Part shown: piece by piece, positions 14,044 through 21,223 of the stretch | Numbering within the stretch: the stretch's first letter is position 1 | Layout of the letters: the number at the start of each line of letters is the position of its first letter | Source of the DNA: Negativicutes bacterium | Lineage (GTDB): Bacteria; Bacillota_C; Negativicutes; Acidaminococcales; Acidaminococcaceae | Assembly: GCA_009930275.1 (NCBI GenBank) | Contig: RZYP01000013.1 | Location: forward strand, 1-37,604 | DNA: 37,604 nucleotides | Direction of reading: 5' to 3' | The notes under the pieces: model-generated | Told to the model about the DNA's origin: nothing | The model's input: only the letters and a program-made list of their open reading frames with translations | Database searches by the model: none | Translations under genes and position numbers: made by a program

Positions 14044-14105
14044 TAAAAAATTAACTAATACTTTTTATAAAAAGGAACCAGCTAATAAAAATTTGGAGGA
14101 AACGT

Positions 14106-16262
14106 ATGAAACAATTCAAAATTGCCTATGGACCTGAAGCAAAAAAGTATTTTGAAACTACGCGTGAATTGGTACAGGTCGGGGAAACTGACTATACTGA
14201 TGTTGCAGCGGCGGTACTGACCAATGAAGAAAGTACCTATGTAGACGAGATACAAGCAACAAAATTTGATATTCCAATATTCATTGTCCTGGTGAATAAT
14301 GCCCAGCTTGATGAAAAGCTGTTGGGCAAGGTATATCACGTGATGGACAATGTCGATTTCGACCTGCGTCTTTATAGTCGGCAGATAGAGTCTGCCGCCA
14401 GTCAATACGAGGAAAATGTTCTTCCTCCGTTCTTCAAGGCACTGAGCGAATATGTGGAAAACGGCAATGCTGCTTTCGACTGTCCGGGACATCAGGGCGG
14501 GCAGTTCTTCCGCAAGCATCCTGCCGGAAGATATCTTTATGATTTTTACGGTGAAAATCTTTTCCGTTCAGACATCTGCAATGCCGATGTCAAACTGGGA
14601 GACCTCTTGATACATGAAGGCTATGCCTGCGAAGCACAGAAACATGCGGCTAAAGTCTATCATGCGGATAAGACCTATTTCGTTCTGAACGGTACATCAG
14701 CCTCGAACAAGGTTGTAACCAATGCTTTACTGACACCGGGAGACTTGGTGCTTTTTGACCGCAATAATCATAAATCTATTCATCAGGGGGCATTAATCCA
14801 AGCTGGTGCTTCTCCTGTCTATCTGGAAACGGCGCGTAATCCTTTTGGTTTCATCGGCGGCATCGACAGCCACTGTTTTGACGAAAAGTACCTGCGTAAA
14901 GCGGCAGCCAAGGTTGATCCGGTCAAGGCAAAAGAAGAGAGGCCTTTCCGCCTGGCAATCATCCAGCTCGCGACTTATGACGGTACTATCTACAATGCAA
15001 GGCAGGTAGTCGATAAAATAGGACACTTGTGTGATTATATTTTATTCGATTCCGCATGGGTTGGCTACGAGCAATTTATTCCTATGATGAAGGACTGCTC
15101 GCCACTATTGCTTGACCTGACGGGAAAGGATCCCGGCATCATCGTTACGCAGTCTGTACACAAGCAGCAGGCTGGTTTTTCACAAGTCTCGCAAATCCAC
15201 AAGAAAGACAGTCACATCAAGGGTCAGCAGCGTTATTGCGAACATAAGAGATTTAACAACGCCTTTATGCTCCAGGCTTCAACCAGCCCTTTTTATCCGC
15301 TGTTCGCGGCTTTGGATGTCAACGCCAAGATTCATGAGGGGGATGCAGGGAAACGGTTGTGGATGGATTGCGTGAAGATGGGTATCAGGGCACGCAAGTC
15401 TATCCTGCGGAATTGTTCCTTGATCAGGCCTTTCATTCCGACAAACGTCAATGGTCGAAAATGGGAAAACTATACAACCAATGAAATCTCTAATGATTTG
15501 GCTTTCTTTGATTTCAAACCAAACGAAAAATGGCATTCTTTCCCCGGCTATGCGGAGCATCAGTATTTCGTAGATCCTTGCAAGCTGCTTTTGACTACTC
15601 CCGGCATTGACGTCAATACCGGTGAATATACTGGTTTTGGTATTCCGGCAACAATTCTTGCCAATTATCTGCGCGAAAACGGTATCATCCCGGAAAAATG
15701 CGATTTAAATTCCATTCTGTTCTTGCTAACGCCTGCGGAAACGCCGACCAAGATGCAGAATCTGGTATCACAGCTATCACGTTTTGAGCTCTTTATTAAA
15801 GAAGATGCCCCGTTGCGTGAGGTTTTGCCGACTGTGTACAAGAACAACATCGAGCGTTATGAGAATTACACAATCCGTCAGCTCTGCTTAGAAATGCATG
15901 ATTTCTACAAACGCAACGACGTTAAACGCTTGCAGCAAAATCTTTTCCGTGAAAAGAGCTTCCCGCAATATGATTTGAGTCCTCAAGAAGCGCAATGGGC
16001 GTTTATTCGGGGCGAAGGAGAGCTTGTCCCGCTGACGGAGATTGTAGGGCGTACTGCTCTGGAAGGAGCGCTTCCTTACCCTCCTGGCATCATTTGCGTT
16101 GTACCGGGTGAAGTCTGGAATGATACTGCTCAAAAATATTTCCTGACGCTGGAAGAAGGGATCAATCTGTTCCCGGGATTCTCACCGGAGATTCAGGGTG
16201 TTTATCTCGAGCAAGAAGGAAACAAGGCCAAAAGCTACGGCTACGCTTTGAAAAAAAAGTAA
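14106..16262 (+). CDS. speF: Ornithine decarboxylase, inducible (fold type I, PLP)
   Basis: The 718-aa protein matches enterobacterial SpeC/SpeF along its whole length. It has an N-terminal wing domain (about 1-105), CPGHQGGQFFRKHPAGR, FFRSD-like FRSDICNADVKLGDLLIHEG, YFVLNGTSASNKVV, DRNNHKSIHQGALI, and the PLP lysine in TQSVHKQQAGFSQ. The C-terminal domain includes GFGIPATILANYLRENGI and GALPYPPGIICVVPGE. It decarboxylates ornithine to putrescine, consumes a proton and so helps resist acid. TTTGGAGG precedes the ATG. With potE 27 bp downstream it forms the same operon as in E. coli, and the close likeness to gammaproteobacterial proteins suggests transfer. Putrescine may also serve the peptidoglycan polyamines known in Negativicutes, though those species usually use a different decarboxylase fold. 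Confidence 0.95.
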   Translation: MKQFKIAYGPEAKKYFETTRELVQVGETDYTDVAAAVLTNEESTYVDEIQATKFDIPIFIVLVNNAQLDEKLLGKVYHVMDNVDFDLRLYSRQIESAASQYEENVLPPFFKALSEYVENGNAAFDCPGHQGGQFFRKHPAGRYLYDFYGENLFRSDICNADVKLGDLLIHEGYACEAQKHAAKVYHADKTYFVLNGTSASNKVVTNALLTPGDLVLFDRNNHKSIHQGALIQAGASPVYLETARNPFGFIGGIDSHCFDEKYLRKAAAKVDPVKAKEERPFRLAIIQLATYDGTIYNARQVVDKIGHLCDYILFDSAWVGYEQFIPMMKDCSPLLLDLTGKDPGIIVTQSVHKQQAGFSQVSQIHKKDSHIKGQQRYCEHKRFNNAFMLQASTSPFYPLFAALDVNAKIHEGDAGKRLWMDCVKMGIRARKSILRNCSLIRPFIPTNVNGRKWENYTTNEISNDLAFFDFKPNEKWHSFPGYAEHQYFVDPCKLLLTTPGIDVNTGEYTGFGIPATILANYLRENGIIPEKCDLNSILFLLTPAETPTKMQNLVSQLSRFELFIKEDAPLREVLPTVYKNNIERYENYTIRQLCLEMHDFYKRNDVKRLQQNLFREKSFPQYDLSPQEAQWAFIRGEGELVPLTEIVGRTALEGALPYPPGIICVVPGEVWNDTAQKYFLTLEEGINLFPGFSPEIQGVYLEQEGNKAKSYGYALKKK

Positions 16263-16289
16263 AATTGGCCTGAGAAAGGATGGTTCCCC

Positions 16290-17624
16290 ATGTCGGAAAA
16301 CAAAAGTAAAATGAGTGTCACGCAGCTTACCTTTTTAACTGCGATCAATATGATGGGCTCAGGTATCATAATGCTGCCGACCAAGCTGGCTGAAGTCGGC
16401 ACAATTTCAATCATTTCCTGGCTGGTCACGGCGACAGGCTCCATGGCTCTGGCCTATGCCTTTGCTAAATGCGGTATGTTCAGCAAAAAAACCGGTGGTA
16501 TGGGAGGCTATGCTGAATATTCTTTTGGCAAGGCCGGCAATTTCCTGGCAAATTATACCTACGGCATTTCTTTGATCATCGCCAATACTGCTATCGCCAT
16601 TTCCGCGGTAGGTTACGGTTCCGAATTTCTTGGCGTAACGCTGCCACCAATGATGGTCAGTATTTGGACAATCTTCACGCTGTGGTTAGCCACTGTTTTA
16701 AACTTTGGCGGTGCCAGGATTACTGGAAGAATAAGCTCTTTTACCATTCTCGGCGTTATAATTCCTGTAGTCGGCTTGAGTATATTCGGCTGGCTCTGGT
16801 TCAGCGGCGACCTCTACATGAGCTCATGGAATCCTCACAACTATCCGCAGTTCGAAGCAGTCGGCATGTCTATCTCCATGACTTTGTGGGCATTCCTGGG
16901 ATTGGAATCTGCCTGCGCTAATACTGATGCTGTTGAAAATCCGGAGAAAAATATCCCGATTGCCGTCCTTGGCGGTACGCTGGGCGCTGCTGTCATGTAC
17001 ATCGTATCTACGAATGTCATGGCCGGCATTGTGCCGAATGCAGCCTTGGCGAATTCCACAGCTCCGTTCGGTCTTGTCTTTGCCGCCATGCTTGGCGACA
17101 ACATCGGCAAGATCGTCATGGCGCTGATGGTTATCTCTTGCTTTGGTTCTTTGTTGGGCTGGCAGTTCACTATTGCCCAAGTCTTCAAGAGCTCCGCGCA
17201 GGAAGGTTATTTCCCTAAGCTGCTTGGCAGAGTAACCGGAAACAATGTACCAATCACCGCTATGCTGATCATCACTGCTATTCAGACTGTATTAGCTTTG
17301 ATGACGATGAGTCCATCTCTTACCAAGCAGTTCAATGTCTTGGTAGATTTGGCAGTTGTAACCAATGTCATTCCTTACCTGCTATCGATGGCGGCCGTCG
17401 CTGTCATCCAGGCCGAGGCTGGCATTGATAAACATAAAGCTAAACTAACAAACATTATTGCCTTTATCGGTTCTGTCTACAGCCTGTACGCATTATATGC
17501 GGCGGGACTGGTGGCAATGACCTATGGCGCAATCATTACTTTTGCCGGTTGGACTTTTTATGGATTCGTTTCCAAGAAGTTTGATTTAAAAACTTCGCGC
17601 ACAGATACCTTTTCAAGTCTATAA
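16290..17624 (+). CDS. potE: Putrescine/ornithine antiporter (APC family)
   Basis: The 444-aa protein has about 12 membrane segments and follows E. coli PotE closely: NMMGSGIIMLPTKLAEVGTI, GGMGGYAEYSFGK, NFGGARITG, LWAFLGLESACANTDAVENP, STAPFGLVFAAM and GSLLGWQFTIAQVFKSSAQE. It exchanges internal putrescine for external ornithine, which makes the decarboxylase cycle proton-consuming and electrogenic. AAAGGA lies before the ATG and the gap to speF is 27 bp. The operon ends in a strong hairpin at 17713. Confidence 0.95.
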   Translation: MSENKSKMSVTQLTFLTAINMMGSGIIMLPTKLAEVGTISIISWLVTATGSMALAYAFAKCGMFSKKTGGMGGYAEYSFGKAGNFLANYTYGISLIIANTAIAISAVGYGSEFLGVTLPPMMVSIWTIFTLWLATVLNFGGARITGRISSFTILGVIIPVVGLSIFGWLWFSGDLYMSSWNPHNYPQFEAVGMSISMTLWAFLGLESACANTDAVENPEKNIPIAVLGGTLGAAVMYIVSTNVMAGIVPNAALANSTAPFGLVFAAMLGDNIGKIVMALMVISCFGSLLGWQFTIAQVFKSSAQEGYFPKLLGRVTGNNVPITAMLIITAIQTVLALMTMSPSLTKQFNVLVDLAVVTNVIPYLLSMAAVAVIQAEAGIDKHKAKLTNIIAFIGSVYSLYALYAAGLVAMTYGAIITFAGWTFYGFVSKKFDLKTSRTDTFSSL

Positions 17625-17712
17625 CGTCCATTACCGTAGATTTCCCCAGTCTAAAAAAGTAATTTTGCGTCAGAAGACAATAATCAACATTAGTATAGCA
17701 TATTAATTAAGC

Positions 17713-17761
17713 AAAACGGCAATAGCCCGACCAATTTTATTGGCCGGGCTATTGCCGTTTT
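17713..17761 (+). terminator. Terminator of speF-potE
   Basis: A stem of 23 bp (one G-U pair) with a 3-4 nt loop: AAAACGGCAATAGCCCG at the outside of the left arm and its complement ending in GCCGTTTTA on the right. The T tract is on the plus side and the A tract may also help the converging 59-aa gene. Confidence 0.85.
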
Positions 17762-17798
17762 ATTGTGAATGTACTCGCGCAGTATATTCGCAATAACA

Positions 17799-17978
17799 TT
17801 ACGCCTTGGTATATACGTTAAGACCTATTTTGATGTCATCATTGCCAGGAATCGCTTGATTGCCTTCGCTGCTTGCAATAATTATACTCTTGCCACTGCT
17901 CGACTTACCATAGCGCTGCGACAAATCAACCGTTATCGTCATCTTGTTCCCTTCAACCTTCATCTCAATATTTTTCAT
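17799..17978 (-). CDS. 59-aa conserved small protein, copy 2
   Basis: ATG at 17978, preceded by AGGAATC-type GGAGGAATCAA, encodes MKNIEMKVEGNKMTITVDL and ends IKIGLNVYTKA. It matches copy 1 (11552-11731) at 52 of 59 residues, including the invariant QRYGKSSSGKSIIIASSEG. The function is unknown. It follows the LUD gene on the same strand with a gap of about 50 bp, so the two are probably co-transcribed. The same order is found in decayed form at 11.6-11.8 kb, which suggests the pair is an inherited unit. Confidence 0.7.
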   Translation of the reverse strand: MKNIEMKVEGNKMTITVDLSQRYGKSSSGKSIIIASSEGNQAIPGNDDIKIGLNVYTKA

Positions 17979-18026
17979 GTTGATTCCTCCAATGCTAATA
18001 AGATGATTATGTGCTTTATAAACACT

Positions 18027-18644
18027 TTAATACCCCAGTTCCTGGTCTACAATAATGATTTTGATCCTGTCCTTAAGGAATTGATTAGCTATAAGGACGA
18101 AATCATTGCAAATTCTTTCTTTGTGGTTGCAATCGATGCAACGACCTAATTTAGCGCACGGCGTACCTTTGCCCAAACGCTTGGCATCCAATGGTGCCGC
18201 TATCTGTCTGACTCTCTTGATAGCTTCATCGACGTTTCCCGTTATTTTGTTAGTACCGACCACTATGATGACCTGCTCCGGTCCGTATATCATCGGCGCA
18301 ACTCTGCTGCTATTACCGTCGATATTAAATATCTTGCCATCCATAGTAATCGCATTGGTGCCTGTGATAAAAGTATCTGCCGTAAAATTGCGCAAATAAA
18401 TCGCACGCTTGTCCTCATGACTTAAACCAGGCCGGTATTTATCTAAAAAGACAATATCTCTTTTTCTTAGATAGTCGAAGACGCCCGTCTGTTCAAGCGT
18501 AACCGAGTCACGGCAGCCTACCGCAGTTCCATCCTTAATAAATTCATTCAATATGGTAAGCAACTCTTGAGAATTGCTGACTTGAAAAACCGCCATATTG
18601 TGTTGTTCAAAATTACGCTTAAGTTTATCAATAGATTGTTGCAT
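18027..18644 (-). CDS. LUD-domain protein (LutC/YkgG-like)
   Basis: The 205-aa protein has the LUD (DUF162) pattern: GTAVGCRDSVTLEQTGVFDYL, then ADTFITGTNAITMDGKIFNI, DGNSSRVAPMIYGPEQVIIV and VGTNKITGNVDEAIKRVR. These are typical of the stand-alone YkgG type. A Cys-rich tail (KLGRCIDCNHKERIC) might bind metal. Relatives work with iron-sulfur proteins in lactate use, but single LUD proteins like this are uncharacterised. The start MQQSIDKLKRN at 18644 is chosen for its AGGAGA; the frame extends further upstream without support. It precedes the 59-aa gene. Confidence 0.85.
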   Translation of the reverse strand: MQQSIDKLKRNFEQHNMAVFQVSNSQELLTILNEFIKDGTAVGCRDSVTLEQTGVFDYLRKRDIVFLDKYRPGLSHEDKRAIYLRNFTADTFITGTNAITMDGKIFNIDGNSSRVAPMIYGPEQVIIVVGTNKITGNVDEAIKRVRQIAAPLDAKRLGKGTPCAKLGRCIDCNHKERICNDFVLIANQFLKDRIKIIIVDQELGY

Positions 18645-18743
18645 AATGATTGATTCTCCTAATAATAACGATTCAATTATTATAACTTGTACTGAAGAGG
18701 TAAAACAAATGGTTACATGCTTGTTTATTTGCAAATATTTTAT

Positions 18744-21146
18744 CTACATTTGTTTAATAATACGACAAAATTCTTCATTTTTCGATTTTTTAATGAAGAT
18801 ATCTTTCAATACTTTCCAGGATTTATCGCCAACATTCTCTTTTAGGGCAATACATACAGTTGATATAAATTGCTTTTCGAATTTCAACCAAACATTATCA
18901 TAAATTATTTGTGTGCGAGTAGAGTTAAGATTCAGATCATTTGTAGATCCAATATCCAAACGAAATCGTATAGGAAATGGTAATTCTAAAACCGCTTTCT
19001 GGTTATAATTTGTGTAATTTCTAAACAAACTGCAAGGCACATTGATTCCGTGTATAGAAATGCTGGATGCAGAATTATTAATTTCACGGTAGCTACTATT
19101 AGTTTGAACGGAAGCATTCTCATCTATTTCTAAATTGATTGAATGCTTATGGATACAGTTGTCAGCATAAGAAATACTAGAAGATAAGGTGTAAAAATTG
19201 CCATCAACTTCAACATTTTTTTTGCAAATATCAAGTGATTCCATAATTTCACCATTATTGCTGACTATAAACGCTATTTCTGCTTTTCCAGAAAATCCTT
19301 GTTCTGGACAATCTAAACTTATACTAACAGTTTTAATATTATCTTCTCTGCTCCACGTATAGTCATGATCTAATTTTAGATCAAGTTTCATAAAAGAATC
19401 TGGTGCGCAAATTTCAACAGTATTTGCTGCTTTAACTTCAATGTTGAACGGTGGAAGCGGAATAAGTTTTTTTACGCAATTAACAAAATCCTCTTTACTC
19501 ATCCGCTGCCAGGGATGTGTTTTTCTCAATTTAAGCGTTGTTTTGGTCCCAGGCTCTGTCCTAATTCCATTAGTTATAACAAATAAGCTATCATAACCCT
19601 CTATAGAAATTTTTAATGCTTCATCAGTACTATATGGTCCACAAATTTTTTTTGTTTCGACCTTCATGCTATCACATACCATGAAACATGCCAATATACC
19701 TATGCCAAATCTAGAAATAGGTTTGAATTTTTGATTGGTTTCTGCCATTAAATCCAAAAATTCTGTTGATGTGTAATATGATTTACCAATATTTGTGTAA
19801 TAATTATCAACAATATTTTGGTTCATTCCTATACCATTATCTTCTATTATTAAGTAATCAATGTCGCCTTGCGTGTCCAATGTAACTTTAATATAAGGAT
19901 TATAATTATCTTTCCATACAACGCTTAAACTCTTCCTAAGTAAACATGCATCAATAGAATTTTGCAGTAGTTCACGGATTGCAACCTCTGGATTTCCATA
20001 TAATTTTGTTCCCATCAATAAATCTATAACTTGCTTTTTGTTTAAAGTAAATTTTGTATCATGATAAATATAAATAGGTTTACCGGAAACAATATCCCGT
20101 TTTGCACTAATTTTCTTTCTATTTACATACGCAGGCAATTTTATTTTATAACAATCAACATCACATATATCACTATAAAGATTCGCTAAAACTAAAGTGC
20201 AATTACGTAATTCATCATCAATCAAATCACAAAATCCTCTTATAGTAGCCTCAATAGCAGGATGACTACACTGAGCTGAAAACGTAATTGTGTCTTTTCC
20301 AAACGACCAGGCAGATACTGACTGATGTTTTAACCATTCTGATAGAGAGACAGGGTCCTTTATTGCAAGATGCGAAAATAATACAGATGGGGTTCTTTTG
20401 GTATCAAAGTCCATAATATCAGTTAATCTAAGTACGACTGCCACAAAAGGAAGGCATAAATATGTGTCCTCTCCACAAAGCTTCGTCGTTTCCATATCTA
20501 ACAATGCCGTGTGCCCCTCATTATGACTAAAACAAATTTCTGCCAAATCAGCAGTCAAGTCTATATTATGATATTTAATTTTTCCGTTCCAATATTGCTC
20601 AATAATTTTTCTAGCTCTATCGGCATGCGTCATTCTAATGTATTGTGTTACAATATAATCTAAAATTAATTGAGCTTTCGAATATTCACCTATATTATTG
20701 AAGGAATCAATTTCTTCCAATTCATGTATAAATGCTTTTTTAAACCGCTCAAATGCGTTTATTTCTTCTTCGAATTCTAGCTTCCTTTCTTCCCCTAATT
20801 GATTCTTCCAAGCCATAATAACTTCTCTTTTTGGCGACATTCCAATATCATGTAGAAAAATTGAAAGTATAATCATCATTAAATCTGGCGTTGATATCTT
20901 CACCAGTTTTTCTTTTGGTATTAATTTACCTGCCAAATACAACATATTAAACAAATGCTTTTCATCATGCAAAGTATATTCAGGCATATTTATGATAATA
21001 GCCTTAGATAAATCAATTGAATATTCTGCCACCTCATTTACTAATGTCAGTATTGAAGATAGAGTTGGCGAACTAGAACATCTATTTTTTAATTCTTTAT
21101 AGAGAATGCTTCTATTTAACTCCATATCTAAGGTTGGTTCCTTCAT
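18744..21146 (-). CDS. HD-domain / Hsp90-type (GHKL) ATPase fusion
   Basis: This roughly 800-aa protein joins two catalytic modules. The N-terminal part (about 40-260) has HD-type metal motifs: HDEKH, FLHDIGMS, FSHNEGH and RLTDIMDFD. The part from about 370 has the Bergerat ATP site of Hsp90/MutL/histidine kinases: AIRELLQNSIDA (N box), IEDNGIGM (G1) and FGIGILACF (G2), followed by Hsp90-like middle segments. An HD phosphohydrolase could cleave a nucleotide or a nucleic acid, and the GHKL module would act as an ATP-driven clamp. ATG 21146 is preferred for GGAGGG just upstream; ATG 21158 is an alternative. It follows Res by about 78 bp on the same strand and is the last gene of the defence operon. 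I know no named system with this protein as partner of type III restriction. Confidence 0.75.
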   Translation of the reverse strand: MKEPTLDMELNRSILYKELKNRCSSSPTLSSILTLVNEVAEYSIDLSKAIIINMPEYTLHDEKHLFNMLYLAGKLIPKEKLVKISTPDLMMIILSIFLHDIGMSPKREVIMAWKNQLGEERKLEFEEEINAFERFKKAFIHELEEIDSFNNIGEYSKAQLILDYIVTQYIRMTHADRARKIIEQYWNGKIKYHNIDLTADLAEICFSHNEGHTALLDMETTKLCGEDTYLCLPFVAVVLRLTDIMDFDTKRTPSVLFSHLAIKDPVSLSEWLKHQSVSAWSFGKDTITFSAQCSHPAIEATIRGFCDLIDDELRNCTLVLANLYSDICDVDCYKIKLPAYVNRKKISAKRDIVSGKPIYIYHDTKFTLNKKQVIDLLMGTKLYGNPEVAIRELLQNSIDACLLRKSLSVVWKDNYNPYIKVTLDTQGDIDYLIIEDNGIGMNQNIVDNYYTNIGKSYYTSTEFLDLMAETNQKFKPISRFGIGILACFMVCDSMKVETKKICGPYSTDEALKISIEGYDSLFVITNGIRTEPGTKTTLKLRKTHPWQRMSKEDFVNCVKKLIPLPPFNIEVKAANTVEICAPDSFMKLDLKLDHDYTWSREDNIKTVSISLDCPEQGFSGKAEIAFIVSNNGEIMESLDICKKNVEVDGNFYTLSSSISYADNCIHKHSINLEIDENASVQTNSSYREINNSASSISIHGINVPCSLFRNYTNYNQKAVLELPFPIRFRLDIGSTNDLNLNSTRTQIIYDNVWLKFEKQFISTVCIALKENVGDKSWKVLKDIFIKKSKNEEFCRIIKQM

Positions 21147-21223
21147 AGTACCCTCCATTTTTGAAATTTAGCAGTCTAGTAATATTATTTAAAAAGTTAA
21201 CTGCAATATTCATTACTTGCTTT

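Noticed and set aside
13959..14054. A 31-codon frame in the speF leader (MSIIKPVSYLAQ...), tempting as a speFL-like leader peptide
   Set aside because: Its ATG overlaps the -10 box, it has no ribosome site, and it does not resemble SpeFL.
14082..14519. A 145-codon minus-strand frame opposite the speF start
   Set aside because: It is antisense to the speF coding sequence and lacks any domain signature.
16824..17188. Overlapping minus-strand frames of 115-118 codons opposite potE
   Set aside because: These are low-complexity shadows of a membrane-protein gene.
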